DNA from: Leptothoe kymatousa TAU-MAC 1615
GTDB taxonomy: Bacteria > Cyanobacteriota > Cyanobacteriia > Phormidesmidales > Phormidesmidaceae
Assembly: GCF_018739865.1 (NCBI RefSeq)
Contig: NZ_JADOER010000004.1
Location: 940,157 to 1,004,156 of the forward strand
Direction of reading: 5' to 3'
DNA length: 64,000 nucleotides
Shown: positions 53,836-63,433 of the stretch, in pieces
Layout: each line of letters starts with the position of its first letter
How positions within the stretch are numbered: position 1 is the stretch's first letter
Translations under genes and position numbers: made by a program
The notes under the pieces: generated by a model
Seen by the model: the letters and a program-made list of their open reading frames with translations, nothing else
The model's database searches: none
What the model was told of the DNA's origin: nothing

Positions 53836-54377
53836 CGTTGGGGGTGAATCCTCAATTGAGTGTGAGGTTTAGAAAACGAGTGAACTGTAGTTGAGGGTAA
53901 TAAAATAGACCGGGGAGAATTGCCGGGAAATTAACATAAGAAGCGTTTAGAACACCCTGACTCAGGTTGAATTCTTTAGTAAATCAACTCTTAATACAAT
54001 TATCAAAAAATAAATTCAAACGACGTGCGCAAACGTATTTGAATCATGTATGATTCTGCTCGTTATCTATGCATAGAGCATCGGTAAGGTTTAGTTAGTT
54101 TTTATGGCATAGGCGCTTCATTATTCGATGAAGCTATTAATTGGGGGGGCTATGGAATCCTTTCCAATTTCTACAGATTAATTTTGGGCTTTGCTGAATG
54201 TTGCTATCTAGCCTGTATAAGCGGCTTAAATAAATTGCCTCCAGGCTGAGAACTCGATTTTTTTCGATAACAAATGTCTGGTTTTCATGGGTATAGTGAG
54301 TCGTTATAACAGGTGGATTTATGGCTATTATCAGTGATGGCAAGTTGTAAACGTGTTCATGTTAGAGATGTGGGTGA
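53836..54377. other. AT-rich intergenic region between Rrf2 and cyAbrB genes
   Basis: No gene supported. A hairpin GCTTCAT (54115-54121) with ATGAAGC (54128-54134) is present. The promoters of the divergent genes should be here; no known site was recognised. Confidence 0.4.
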
Positions 54378-54776
54378 ATGGCTAAACCGTCAAATTCAAA
54401 TCCATTAACAGGTAAAACACTGCTTAAAAAAGTTAAAGACCTAGAGCATCTCTCTAGGGAAGAAAAAGCAAAAGCCTGTGGTTATTACACGGTGACGAAA
54501 AATGATGTTGTCCGTGTCAATATGATGAAATTTATGAATGCGCTGATTGATGCCGAAGGTATTCAATTAGACAGCGTTCAAACCGGTAATGGTCGTGGTG
54601 GTCGCAGCGCCAGCTATCGCATTACTGTGCAGTCTAACGGTAATTTGCTAATTGGAGCGGCTTATACCAAGCAAATGGGGCTGAAGCCTGGGGATGAATT
54701 TGAAATTTCCTTGGGTCGTAAACACATTCGTTTAAAGCAGCTGAATGTCGATGGGGATGACGATGCTGAAGACTAA
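54378..54776 (+). CDS. cyAbrB-type transcriptional regulator
   Basis: 132 residues. The N-terminal LTGKTLLKKVKDLEHLSREE then KAKACGYYTVTKNDVVRVNM is diagnostic of cyanobacterial AbrB proteins. The C-terminal AbrB-like part has the swapped-hairpin-type GAAYTKQMGLKPGDEFEISL. cyAbrB1 and cyAbrB2 regulate carbon and nitrogen metabolism and hydrogenase genes. Which one this is cannot be decided. The tail is acidic (DGDDDAED). The coding tail is duplicated right after the stop (54777-54803). Confidence 0.92.
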   Translation: MAKPSNSNPLTGKTLLKKVKDLEHLSREEKAKACGYYTVTKNDVVRVNMMKFMNALIDAEGIQLDSVQTGNGRGGRSASYRITVQSNGNLLIGAAYTKQMGLKPGDEFEISLGRKHIRLKQLNVDGDDDAED

Positions 54777-54803
54777 ATGGGAATGGCGATGCTGAAGACT
54801 CAA
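54751..54803 (+). repeat. Tandem duplication of the cyAbrB 3' end
   Basis: ATGGGGATGACGATGCTGAA and six more bases (54751-54776, ending in the stop codon) are repeated with few changes at 54777-54803, a recent-looking 26/27-bp tandem copy. The second copy is outside the gene. Confidence 0.7.
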
Positions 54804-54861
54804 TAGCGGCTATCATGACATCGTTCATCGGCTGAATTCTTAGCTTTAATTCAGAAAAATT

Positions 54862-56340
54862 ATGGGGTTGCCAGTAGTTTTAGATGTTGCCCTTGGGTTG
54901 ATATTTGTTTACATGGCCCTGGGGTTAATTGCTAGCGAGGTGCAAGAAATTATCAGCACTTTATTACAGTGGCGAGCTGAGCATCTTAAATATTCAATTG
55001 AGCAGTTGTTGTCAGGTGGGCAATCTGAGGAGTGGCGTTCGGCGCGTAAGTTGGCCGATCAGTTATATAGCAGTCCTATGGTTCGGGATCTGAACTATGA
55101 GGCCCAAGGCATCATTGCTAAGTTTGCTCGTCAGATTATCCATTGGCTTGGACGTGGCTATCGCTTGGTGACTCGTACCCGCAATGTATTTGGTGGGAAA
55201 ACATCGGGGCCATCGTATATTCCATCGGAAGCATTTGCGACTACGTTGGTGGAAACTTTGCAATTAGAAGGGTTGCAGCAGTCGGTGGTGGAAGTGAGGT
55301 TGAAGAGCCTGCTACAGGAACGAATTATGCTTCCCCTGGGGGACACCCTGCACACCCTACGGGCGGCCATTGGTGATGGCGCGCTGCTCGATGTGGAGCT
55401 GCGAAACCTAGAGTCTTCATTGGAAAAAATCTTTCTGGATTATCGAACAGGGCGCACAGGGCTGGTCCAAATTGCCGATCGGGTGCTGGCAGAGTTGGAT
55501 CATTTTGCCGATCAAGGGGCTCAAGTTTTGCCGGAGAGCTATGGGGCGACCCTGGCGTTTAATCGGCGGGTGGGCTATTTGCGATCGCAAATAGCCGGGG
55601 GCATGGATATGTCCGAAGGGCTGGTCCTACAGCTGCAACCCACCATCAAAGAGCTGGTTGCCATGATCCTCAATGCCGATCGGGCAGATGCGCGCCTCAG
55701 TGAGCTGAACCATGTGCGGCAGCAGTTGGAAGGCAAGTTGCCCCGCCGTCTTCAAGAAAGTTTAGGCATTTTGGCAGAACGGGTGAGCCGTCGTACCAAT
55801 GCCGTTGAAGATCAAGTCAGGCTGTTTCAATCCGAAGTCGAACAGTGGTACGACCGAGGGATGGATCGGGCCGCTGGGGTATATCGCCGCAATTCGAAGA
55901 TCGTGGGTATTTTGATCGGGGTTGCGATCGCTGCCGCCGTTAATGCCGACACCTTCTACATCGCCAATCGACTGACCGTGGACGAAGCCGTACGGGCCAG
56001 TGTGATCCAAACCATCGATCAAGTCTCGTTAGAAAGTTTGGTATCCGACACTGGGGGCGACGATCTTAGTGAAGACCTGCAATCCCTTAGCGATGCTGTG
56101 CAAACGACCTTGTCAGACTATGCGTTGCCCATTGGCCGTTCCCCGAAACTCCTAGCAACCCAAGCTGTCTTAGAACAAAGCTGGCGTTTCCCCATACCCC
56201 GCTACATATTCGGGTGGTTAGTCACTGGGGTGGCCGTTTCCATGGGCTCTAGCTTTTGGTTTGACGCCCTGCGACGCATTACCTCAGTGCGTACGTCCGG
56301 AATTAAACCCCTCAGTACGACCACACCGAGCGATCAGTAA
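54862..56340 (+). CDS. Membrane protein of unknown function, 492 aa
   Basis: One N-terminal membrane helix (VVLDVALGLIFVYMALGLIA), then SEVQEIISTLLQWRAEHLKY. A long hydrophilic, largely helical region follows (residues 30-340). A second segment is IVGILIGVAIAAAVNADTF near 350, and a third is YIFGWLVTGVAVSMGSSF near the C-terminus with FWFDALRRI. Similar proteins (long helical part, DALRR after the last helix) occur across bacteria without known function. It starts 85 bp after cyAbrB on the same strand and may be co-transcribed. I do not recognise a named domain. Confidence 0.8.
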   Translation: MGLPVVLDVALGLIFVYMALGLIASEVQEIISTLLQWRAEHLKYSIEQLLSGGQSEEWRSARKLADQLYSSPMVRDLNYEAQGIIAKFARQIIHWLGRGYRLVTRTRNVFGGKTSGPSYIPSEAFATTLVETLQLEGLQQSVVEVRLKSLLQERIMLPLGDTLHTLRAAIGDGALLDVELRNLESSLEKIFLDYRTGRTGLVQIADRVLAELDHFADQGAQVLPESYGATLAFNRRVGYLRSQIAGGMDMSEGLVLQLQPTIKELVAMILNADRADARLSELNHVRQQLEGKLPRRLQESLGILAERVSRRTNAVEDQVRLFQSEVEQWYDRGMDRAAGVYRRNSKIVGILIGVAIAAAVNADTFYIANRLTVDEAVRASVIQTIDQVSLESLVSDTGGDDLSEDLQSLSDAVQTTLSDYALPIGRSPKLLATQAVLEQSWRFPIPRYIFGWLVTGVAVSMGSSFWFDALRRITSVRTSGIKPLSTTTPSDQ

Positions 56341-56363
56341 ACTGTGCCATTGCGCTTAAACAC

Positions 56364-57689
56364 TTAATCAGCAATCGGTAACCAAACCACAAAAACCGTG
56401 CCCTTATCCATAAAATCCGCCTGATACTTTAACCCATCAGGTATCCACGGTGGCAAGTCCTCTTCCCCATCCCAATGGGGAGGGCTTGCAGGGCTAAACA
56501 GTTCAATGGTCCCCCCCATTTGCCCAATCAGGTCCTTGGCAATAGCCAGTCCTAACCCAGTGCCAGAAATGTTGCCTTGGGCCTGCACGCCTCGATAGTG
56601 GCGCTCAAACAACCGGTTTTGGTCCTCCCCCGGAATGCCAGGACCCGTGTCACCCACAACAATGCCCAAAAAATTGTCCCGGGCGAGGCCTCCCATCAAC
56701 CATACCCAAGCTTCCGATGGAGCATATTTGAAGGCATTATCCAGTAAATTTGCAATCACTTCTTGCAATGCCTGCGTATCTATGGAAACCAAGGGCGTAG
56801 AAAACGTTTCCAACGGAGAGTGGAAAAATTTTCGGTGCCGTTCTTCCGCCGCCGCCACCGTAACCGTAATTAAAGGGTAGAGCACTTCCCCTAAGGACTG
56901 AGAAGAGAGTTCTAACGATCGCCCTAATGCCGGCAAAAGTGGCTTAGCCGTTGCCTCTGACGATTCTGGTAGCAGGGGCGGTGTTATATTCTGATCGATA
57001 TCAGCATCCCCAATTTCGACCGCCGCATCAAAGTCCGTCACTAACTCCTTCAGATGCTGACTTTCCCGCACAATACCGTCCGCCAAACGATAGTTTGGGT
57101 CGTCCTGGGATAGGCGTTTTTGCAATAATTTACCAAATGTGCCAATGGCAGTCAGCGGATTGCGAAACTGATGCAGTAAGTTATGGAAAACATCCGATTG
57201 TTCGCCTTGCAATGCTTGTTTACCCTGGAGTCTTTGCCGCAGCCACTGATTTTGCCGATCTAAAAAGCAACTGGCGGCCAAACTGGTGGAAATAGTTTGC
57301 AAATATTGCTGCTCACTGGATTGCCAGGGACGGTCAGGACGCAACATGACCAATACACCCAACACAATATCTTGGTGCATTAAGGGTAAGACTAAACGCT
57401 CGGTTTCTATTTCTGGTGGCGAATAGTTAGAGTAGGTGGTGCCAGCCAGTTCGCCCGTTGGCAATGTGTCCATCTCCGATGCAGGTAGGGCACCGCGTTG
57501 GCTCATGGGGTGAAGTAAATCACTCAAATCATTAGCATCCGGGGTTTGCGCTATCGGCACCAAAATAGGCTCATCATCAGAATCCATCCCTAACGTGAGA
57601 TAAATAACAGACGATATCTCACCGAACGTATGACGTAAGAGGTCCAAGTGAGCCTGGCATATGTCTACTAATTCAGCACTGGCTGGCAT
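56364..57689 (-). CDS. GAF-domain sensor histidine kinase, Hik2/Csk-like
   Basis: 441 residues, no membrane segment. An N-terminal GAF-like domain (about 1-150; LVLPLMHQDIVLGVLVMLR) precedes the phosphoacceptor region HNLLHQFRNPLTAIGTFGKL. The ATPase lobe has NLLDNAFKYAP, GIVVGDTGPGIPGEDQNRLF and GTGLGLAIAKDLI. The H-box and domain order resemble Hik2, the cyanobacterial relative of the plastid kinase CSK, that senses redox or salt; this is a tentative match. No response regulator is adjacent. It converges with the 492-aa membrane gene. Confidence 0.88.
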   Translation of the reverse strand: MPASAELVDICQAHLDLLRHTFGEISSVIYLTLGMDSDDEPILVPIAQTPDANDLSDLLHPMSQRGALPASEMDTLPTGELAGTTYSNYSPPEIETERLVLPLMHQDIVLGVLVMLRPDRPWQSSEQQYLQTISTSLAASCFLDRQNQWLRQRLQGKQALQGEQSDVFHNLLHQFRNPLTAIGTFGKLLQKRLSQDDPNYRLADGIVRESQHLKELVTDFDAAVEIGDADIDQNITPPLLPESSEATAKPLLPALGRSLELSSQSLGEVLYPLITVTVAAAEERHRKFFHSPLETFSTPLVSIDTQALQEVIANLLDNAFKYAPSEAWVWLMGGLARDNFLGIVVGDTGPGIPGEDQNRLFERHYRGVQAQGNISGTGLGLAIAKDLIGQMGGTIELFSPASPPHWDGEEDLPPWIPDGLKYQADFMDKGTVFVVWLPIAD

Positions 57690-57986
57690 GATGTTGCCTT
57701 GCTAAGTAATGACTGTATGAGTAATAGACGGTGACTTAGTTTCTGAATCTGGACAAAATTATTTAAATCTTAATTTTTATCAAGATACTCAAAAAACTTG
57801 CGGACCCTTTTAATGCGGGATTTTTCCCACATGGGCGCCGTTAGAATACTTCTACGATGCATTCCACAATTTTAAGAGAAGTTGAAAATCTAAGGCACAA
57901 CCGATATACTTTGCTGGGTTAAGTGTTTTTGTAACTATCAATACACGAATCCACTATTTCAACTTATCCAAGGGAGGTCAAGTAAC

Positions 57987-58295
57987 TTGGCACGGAGACG
58001 TAAGCGTAAGAGTCGTCGCCGCCTTGAAGGGCGTCGTATTTTAGAATCAGTTCCCCAGTACAACATTGAGAGTGGAGAAGCAAAGCCGGTTACTGCGGCT
58101 CGTAACTTTATCCACGCCGAAGGAATTCAACCGCCTGCCGTTTTACTGGTGAAACGTAACGAGCATACCACCGACCGGTACTTTTGGGCAGAGAAAGGCC
58201 TATTCGGCGCTCAGTATGTTGAAGAAAACCATTTTTTGTTTCCCAGTCTTCGTGCCCTGATTGGTGAAGAAGAAGAGGAAGTGGTTCTCGGCTAA
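57987..58295 (+). CDS. DUF3155 family protein
   Basis: 102 residues from TTG 57987, supported by GGGAGG at 57972-57977 about 9 nt upstream; no ATG is in frame. ARRRKRKSRRRLEGRRILES is strongly basic, then GEAKPVTAARNFIHAEGI and NEHTTDRYFWAEKGLFGAQY, both highly conserved in the cyanobacterial DUF3155 family. The end is acidic (EEEEEVVLG). Basic N-terminus suggests nucleic-acid or ribosome contact, but nothing is established. Two hairpins follow, the second a good terminator. Confidence 0.88.
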   Translation: MARRRKRKSRRRLEGRRILESVPQYNIESGEAKPVTAARNFIHAEGIQPPAVLLVKRNEHTTDRYFWAEKGLFGAQYVEENHFLFPSLRALIGEEEEEVVLG

Positions 58296-58303
58296 GGAAG
58301 AAA

Positions 58304-58331
58304 GGTTAAGTGCGTTAAACAGCACTTAACC
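58304..58331 (+). other. Hairpin after DUF3155 gene
   Basis: GGTTAAGTGC (58304-58313) pairs with GCACTTAACC (58322-58331), 10 bp with an 8-nt loop and no T-run. Confidence 0.55.
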
Positions 58332-58360
58332 GATCCAAACAAAACCTATAAAAGATTACC

Positions 58361-58390
58361 AGGGAGGCGTTACATTTTTGCCTCCCTTTT
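58361..58390 (+). terminator. Intrinsic terminator of DUF3155 gene
   Basis: AGGGAGGC (58361-58368) pairs with GCCTCCCT (58380-58387), followed by a T-run (CCTTTT). The stem loop is T-rich. Confidence 0.8.
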
Positions 58391-58477
58391 CAATGGGTTA
58401 TTTTTATTTACTAACTGTAAAATCTGGTTGACAAATTCTCCACAGCTCAGTGTGATGGAAAATTTTAGGGAAATTGA

Positions 58478-58999
58478 TTAAAGCGCCTTGAAAGGTGCGT
58501 TGGCCTTCAGTTGAATGATTTCATCTCGATGGGCGCGTAGAGTTAGCTTGGTTCCCTGCTCAGTATCAAGCACTTGAAAGGCAATTTGCTCTTCCCGTTT
58601 AGCTCGCCGCCAGTAGATGATGGCAGTTACGGGAGAAAGTAGGACTAAACCAAAAAAGATAGCGCCGTAATCACTGAAAAGCGTAGCTAGAACTAATGAA
58701 AAGCACAGTAAGGCTACTGCGGCTAAAAGCGATAGAAAAATCGCCAGGAAAACACTGGGTCTGACGACTCCCACCAGTTTGACCCAACGATCGTCGTCTG
58801 GGGTTTCTTCGGTTGTAAGTTGGTAGGCTCGATTTTGAAAATACTCAAGGATGGCTTGATGGAGTGGTTCGGCTAATTCGGTTGTAGCGAATTCTGCAAT
58901 TTGGGTGCGATCTTTGGTAGCCGCTTTGATAAAGAAGAACAACCCTATGCCTAACAAAATGGTTAGGAAAAAAGTAGATTGACTGACCGCGCTTTCCAC
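58478..58999 (-). CDS. Cofactor assembly of complex C subunit (CCB2/CCB4-like) membrane protein
   Basis: 173 residues. The N-terminal STFFLTILLGIGLFFFIKAA with TKDRTQ just after it is characteristic of this cyanobacterial family. Two further segments (FLAIFLSLLAAVALLCFSLV and GAIFFGLVLLSPVTAIIYW) precede a soluble tail (FQVLDTEQGTKLTLRAHRDE). CCB2/CCB4 in plastids help attach heme ci to cytochrome b6 in the b6f complex. The cyanobacterial role is inferred from homology. It stands alone, with PadR further upstream on the same side. Confidence 0.75.
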   Translation of the reverse strand: MESAVSQSTFFLTILLGIGLFFFIKAATKDRTQIAEFATTELAEPLHQAILEYFQNRAYQLTTEETPDDDRWVKLVGVVRPSVFLAIFLSLLAAVALLCFSLVLATLFSDYGAIFFGLVLLSPVTAIIYWRRAKREEQIAFQVLDTEQGTKLTLRAHRDEIIQLKANAPFKAL

Positions 59000-59125
59000 A
59001 ACACCTATCCTTTACAAAAATAAACAACGACTGAAGCCACATTGACTATACCCTAGTCGCTGCTCAGTCGTTGTTGTTTATGGAATGCTTAGCCAATTAG
59101 ATAACTGACTAGGTGATGGTAAGTG

Positions 59126-59503
59126 TTAGGAACTCATTGCGCGACGTCGTGGCGTTGTATTGCGCTGACCAAGGATATAACGTTGCCATAGCTCCGCTAG
59201 TTCCCGTGCCTTAGTTTGCCAGTCTGGACGCAGGCGATACATGCGTCGAGGACGGCCACGACCTTCTACTTTTTTCCAATAACCCATAATGGCCCCTTGG
59301 TTTTCAAGAAACTTTAGGGCGCTGTAGAGCACCGTATCCGATAACCGGTAGTCAGGATATTCATTTTCAATAGCATGAATCAGTTCTGTTCCGTAAGAAT
59401 CACGACGGATGAGAACTGAGAGTACGTAACAAACTGCCAATTCCTTATTTAGATATAGCGGTGGTGGATCTTCAAAAAACTGATAGATGTCTTCAAATTT
59501 CAT
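59126..59503 (-). CDS. PadR-family transcriptional regulator
   Basis: 125 residues from ATG 59503 (MKFEDIYQFFEDPPPLYLNK); an ATG 7 codons upstream is less likely. A winged helix is clear: LAVCYVLSVLIRRDSYGTEL, then YRLSDTVLYSALKFLENQGA and VEGRGRPRRMYRL. This short form is widely conserved in cyanobacteria and related to Pex of the circadian system, but a clock role cannot be claimed from the sequence. The C-terminal PadR helix is short. The ligand is unknown. Confidence 0.9.
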   Translation of the reverse strand: MKFEDIYQFFEDPPPLYLNKELAVCYVLSVLIRRDSYGTELIHAIENEYPDYRLSDTVLYSALKFLENQGAIMGYWKKVEGRGRPRRMYRLRPDWQTKARELAELWQRYILGQRNTTPRRRAMSS

Positions 59504-59949
59504 GGCATAGTGCTCCGGCTGCAATAGGGATGGGTTTAAAACAGCTTGATTACCAGAGATTTATTGATGGAGCATAGTTACATCATGCCTAGCATGGATA
59601 GGCTCTAGGTTTTGTAAAAGCAGGTGGTGCAGGGGCAGAAGCACGTTGTAATAGCACCTGCTAAAGGCCTTGGTCTAGTCGTTTATGAAGACTCCTAGAC
59701 GCTTACCTAGATGCGGATATCAGTATTAACCTTTACTCCATGACTGTGGGTGAAGACTATAGCTAGCGCGTGTTCACCTAACGATTTCGTCAAAAGATTT
59801 TATTAAAATTCTACGCTTTATTTTAGACGCTAAAAAATCCCTCGAACAATTACTGCCTTATATAGTAACTATCCGCAAAAAAAATTTAGGTTTGCTTGAG
59901 AATTTGATAACAAGGATGAAAGTTGCTGCTAAAAATGTTAATTGAGCCG
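59504..59949. other. AT-rich intergenic region
   Basis: About 445 bp between the PadR and DUF3084 genes, both on the minus strand. No ORF or repeat is convincing. The PadR promoter must lie here. Confidence 0.4.
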
Positions 59950-61347
59950 TTAATTATTGGGTGGCTGCTGCTGTTCGAAAAGTTGCGTTTGGAATAGTCG
60001 TCTGCCGTTTTGACTGGCGACAAGTTCAAGGGTTAAGGGACCGGCGGTGAATATGGGGCCGCTGGCGATAGCTTCAATGTCGAGGGGGGCACCGTAGTTT
60101 TGTACTTCGTTGAGAAAATCGATGATAGCGCCTCTGAAACCGCCGGCCACCCTGGGGTTATCGACTAAAATAATGCCTTCTAAACTAGCTCTGATTTGGG
60201 CGCTGGTGATCAGGGTGTTTAGGGTTTCGGTCAATAGTAAAGCGCTGGGGTAAGCGACGTTGATGCCAACTTGAGCCAGGCTTTCCCCTGGTTCAAAAAT
60301 AATGCGGTTGGGTTCTGCCTGGAGTAAAACTTCTACGCACGGGGGCACTTCTTGTTTGACGACGCACGGTTCCCCGACGATATAGTTGCCGGAGGCTCCG
60401 ACGCGAATGACATATTGTTGACCATCGGTAATTTTGCGAGCCGTATTTCTGACGACGTCGGGATCAACCCTTAAAATTCGGATTTCTTTGCTGGGGGCAT
60501 CTGGCCAAATTTGGTCTAAAGCAATGCGATTGGCGTTGGCCAATACCTGTTCAATTTCTGAAATTGCCGCTGTGGTGGATTGGTGCCGTGTCAGCCTTAG
60601 GCCTAGGGTTTGGTTGCGGCTAATCGCTACATTGCCGGCCCTGAGCTTTAAAAGTTCTGACTCTAGGTTTTGAATGTCGTCTTCAAGGAAAGCTTGTTCG
60701 GTTTTTAATCGTGCTAATGCATCTTCCCGCTGGGCGATGGCTAGGTTGCGTTGTTGGAGCTCTGTATCTCGCTGGGCCAAGGCGGAATCTCGTTGAGCAA
60801 TTTGTTTTCTAACCTCGGCCTGTTGGCGCTGTAGTATCTGGCGGTCTGCTTGAAGGCTGCCAATTTCCCCCCGTAACTGGTCTGCTTGTTGGGAAACGAT
60901 GCCCAATTGATTTTGGGTGGCCCCTAGGCGTTCTCGAATCAGGGTTTCGCGTTCGGTGGCTTCGTCTAAAAAAGTGATGACTTCAGTGAGTTCGCCTTCG
61001 GCACTGATTTTTTGACGGGTAACTGTATTTAGGGCTTTTTCGACATCTAGTTTGGCGGTACGGGTATTTTCTAATTCTTTACGGGCATTGGATAAATTTG
61101 CCTGGGTTTCTTCAAATTCAAACAGCCCCTTTCGCAGTTGTTCGCTAGCGACCAATAGGAGACCGAGGGTGGATGCGGAAATAACGCTGCCGGTTAAAAT
61201 GCTGACCACGGTAGCGGTTTGACGGGGGCGTAAATTAAATAGAGAAAGGCGGGCCTTTCCTACGCGCATGCCGATGCGATCGCCCAAAGTAGCAATAAGG
61301 CCACCGAGGACGAGCACGGTCAAAATCAGTATTAGACCAACGCCCAT
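59950..61347 (-). CDS. DUF3084 family coiled-coil membrane protein
   Basis: 465 residues. Two N-terminal membrane helices (GLILILTVLVLGGLIATLGD and VVSILTGSVISASTLGLLLV) surround GKARLSLFNLRPRQTATV, a conserved DUF3084 stretch. A long coiled coil follows (residues 70-240, with heptad-rich RDSALAQRDTELQQRNLAIA). A C-terminal beta-rich domain ends with TLELVASQNGRRLFQTQLF. Widely conserved in cyanobacteria, with no known function. The topology suggests a membrane anchor with a coiled-coil arm. It lies downstream of ntcA on the same strand, 93 bp apart. Confidence 0.88.
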   Translation of the reverse strand: MGVGLILILTVLVLGGLIATLGDRIGMRVGKARLSLFNLRPRQTATVVSILTGSVISASTLGLLLVASEQLRKGLFEFEETQANLSNARKELENTRTAKLDVEKALNTVTRQKISAEGELTEVITFLDEATERETLIRERLGATQNQLGIVSQQADQLRGEIGSLQADRQILQRQQAEVRKQIAQRDSALAQRDTELQQRNLAIAQREDALARLKTEQAFLEDDIQNLESELLKLRAGNVAISRNQTLGLRLTRHQSTTAAISEIEQVLANANRIALDQIWPDAPSKEIRILRVDPDVVRNTARKITDGQQYVIRVGASGNYIVGEPCVVKQEVPPCVEVLLQAEPNRIIFEPGESLAQVGINVAYPSALLLTETLNTLITSAQIRASLEGIILVDNPRVAGGFRGAIIDFLNEVQNYGAPLDIEAIASGPIFTAGPLTLELVASQNGRRLFQTQLFEQQQPPNN

Positions 61348-61440
61348 CTAGTGTCCGTCCAATGGAGTAGGGGTACCTGTTAGAGTCTCGTATAGGTTAC
61401 TCGATTGTTTACCTCAATGGTCACAAGTCAACGGATTGAC

Positions 61441-62106
61441 CTAGGCAAACTGCTGGCTCAATGCCACGGGATCATGAACGGTGATCTTTTTCTTGTGGAT
61501 TGAAATCATTGTGTCTTGACGTAAATCCCCTAGTAGCCGAGTCACCGTTACCCTGGTGGAGCCGATGGCTTCAGCTATGGCCTGGTGGGACAATTTTAAA
61601 TCAATGGTGATGCCGCTACTGCTAGGCACACCAAAGTCGCGACAGAGAATCAGGAGAAAACTAACGAGTCTAGACCCCATGTCTCGATGGGCGAGGGTCT
61701 CAATCATCATCTCGGTTTGGAGAATTCTAGATGACAGCCCCTGGAGCAGCATAATAGAAAGCTCTGGGTGCTCTTCGAGGGCCTGCTTCACCTGCTCAAT
61801 GGGCATGGACATTAGCTCTACGGGGGTGAAGGCGACGGCATGGTAAAACCGGTCCGAACGATTGCCCGTGAGCAGTGATAGCACACCGAAAACGCTATTT
61901 TCGCGCAGTAGGGCAACGGTGATTTCTTCACCGGCTTCGTATACCCGAGATAGTTTAACGGCGCCCTTAAGCAAGAAATATACGCGCTCTGCTGGATCCC
62001 CAGGAAAGAAGATAGTCTTACCACGCTCGTACGTTTCGGCTACGGGGGGGAAGGAGCCTGTGGATAATTGCCTTAGTAAGTTGACGAGCGGTTTCTCTGT
62101 AGTCAC
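61441..62106 (-). CDS. ntcA: Global nitrogen regulator NtcA
   Basis: CRP/FNR-family activator of nitrogen assimilation that binds GTA-N8-TAC and senses 2-oxoglutarate. 221 residues from GTG 62106; the frame continues to an ATG at 62220, but the shorter form matches the usual 222-225. Seen are [40 protein letters not shown], and [20 protein letters not shown], which are near-invariant in NtcA. The recognition helix is in [21 protein letters not shown] matching GTA-N8-TAC site lies upstream at 62439-62452, consistent with autoregulation. Confidence 0.96.
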   Translation of the reverse strand: MTTEKPLVNLLRQLSTGSFPPVAETYERGKTIFFPGDPAERVYFLLKGAVKLSRVYEAGEEITVALLRENSVFGVLSLLTGNRSDRFYHAVAFTPVELMSMPIEQVKQALEEHPELSIMLLQGLSSRILQTEMMIETLAHRDMGSRLVSFLLILCRDFGVPSSSGITIDLKLSHQAIAEAIGSTRVTVTRLLGDLRQDTMISIHKKKITVHDPVALSQQFA

Positions 62107-62438
62107 GGTAATGGGGGGATGCGATCGCAAAGCTATAGCAGTAGGCAAAAACAACGTGTAGAGATGCTGTCTTAGAAAATAAACCAACAAACCAAATTTG
62201 GCAGTGGGTCTAGGCCTCATTAAAAAGGCAATCCCAAGGAGCAGCAGCGCCCAAGATATTTAAGCATTTTAGATATCAGTCAGTAAGGCTAAACCAAGGT
62301 TAAACCCCACATCCCCCTAAGGAGCGCAAACAACCCCCTAAAACGCACAATGCGTTTGTTAAATAGGAATCATTTAGCGATACAGTAGTAAGATTTCCTG
62401 ACTTTAGACTAATAAAACCCAAGTCCGTCGTAAGTTTT

Positions 62439-62452
62439 GTATAGCAGTATAC
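62439..62452. promoter_or_regulatory. NtcA-type binding site between ntcA and fabI
   Basis: GTA-TAGCAGTA-TAC exactly fits GTA-N8-TAC. It lies 333 bp before the ntcA GTG and 160 bp before the fabI ATG. The -10 TAN3T at the standard 22-23 bp distance is not clear on either side (TAGTCT is about 27 bp away toward ntcA). It may drive ntcA autoregulation. The rest of the gap 62107-62611 has no gene supported. Confidence 0.6.
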
Positions 62453-62611
62453 AAGAAGCCGCTTGTCCCACATTAGCTGCGTGATTAACGATACGAACCT
62501 CTGAGTTAAGGGTCAGGCTATCCATGGGGACCCATTTTTCAGTATGCTCCTATGGGCCTTGCCAACGGCTTAATGGTTCACACGTTAATTGCACAGCTCC
62601 ACCCAACAATC

Positions 62612-63388
62612 ATGCTAGACCTGACTGGAAAAAATGCCCTGGTAACCGGTATTGCCAATAATCGCTCCATTGCCTGGGGCATTGCTCAGCAGCTCAGTAA
62701 CGCTGGAGCTAATATCGGCGTCACCTATCTGCCAGATGAAAAGGGCCGTATGGAGAAGAAGGTTCGCAATTTAACAGAGCCTTTAAACCCCAGTTTGTTT
62801 CTACCTTGTAATGTTCAAAACGATGAACAGGTAACGGCCACGTTTGAGGCCGTTAAGGAGCAGTGGGGACGGTTAGATGTTTTGATTCACTGTTTGGCAT
62901 TTGCCAATCGTGACGATTTAACCGGAGATTTTAGCGACACGTCCCGTCAAGGGTTTCAAACGGCTTTAGATATCAGTGCCTACTCGCTGGTGAAGCTGGC
63001 TCAACAGGCCAAGGCCCTAATGACCGATGGCGGCAGCATTGTCACCTTGACCTATCTCGGGGGTGTGCGTGTGGTACCCAACTACAATGTGATGGGGATT
63101 GCGAAGGCCGCTCTGGAAATGAACGTTCGTTATCTGGCTGCAGAACTGGGCCCCAATAATATTCGCGTCAATGGCATTTCCGCAGGGCCAATTCGGACCC
63201 TGGCATCATCGGCAGTGGGTGGAATTCTAGATATGATTCACCATGTGGAAGAGGTTGCCCCTTTACGTCGGACGGTCACCCAGGCGGAAGTGGGGAACGC
63301 GGCTTCATTCCTCTCTAGTGATTTGGCGTCAGGGGTGACCGGTCAAATTCTCTACGTCGATTCTGGTTATGAAATCATGGGCATGTAG
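62612..63388 (+). CDS. fabI: Enoyl-[acyl-carrier-protein] reductase (NADH)
   Basis: 258 residues from ATG 62612 (MLDLTGKNALVTGIANNRSI), the usual FabI length; the frame to 62552 adds 20 non-conserved residues. It reduces enoyl-ACP in the last step of each fatty-acid elongation cycle. The SDR cofactor motif is GIANNRSIAWGIA, and the catalytic Tyr-x6-Lys is in NYNVMGIAKAALEM. VNGISAGPIRTLA and GQILYVDSGYEIMGM are standard. It is divergent from ntcA with a shared intergenic region. An SRPBCC gene follows 46 bp on. Confidence 0.95.
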   Translation: MLDLTGKNALVTGIANNRSIAWGIAQQLSNAGANIGVTYLPDEKGRMEKKVRNLTEPLNPSLFLPCNVQNDEQVTATFEAVKEQWGRLDVLIHCLAFANRDDLTGDFSDTSRQGFQTALDISAYSLVKLAQQAKALMTDGGSIVTLTYLGGVRVVPNYNVMGIAKAALEMNVRYLAAELGPNNIRVNGISAGPIRTLASSAVGGILDMIHHVEEVAPLRRTVTQAEVGNAASFLSSDLASGVTGQILYVDSGYEIMGM

Positions 63389-63433
63389 ATCGCCCAACGG
63401 CTAATGTTTTAGTGAGTGAGTTCCATATCCCCC

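Noticed and set aside
54137..54343. 68-aa minus-strand ORF
   Set aside because: No Shine-Dalgarno and no recognisable domain; lies in an AT-rich promoter region.
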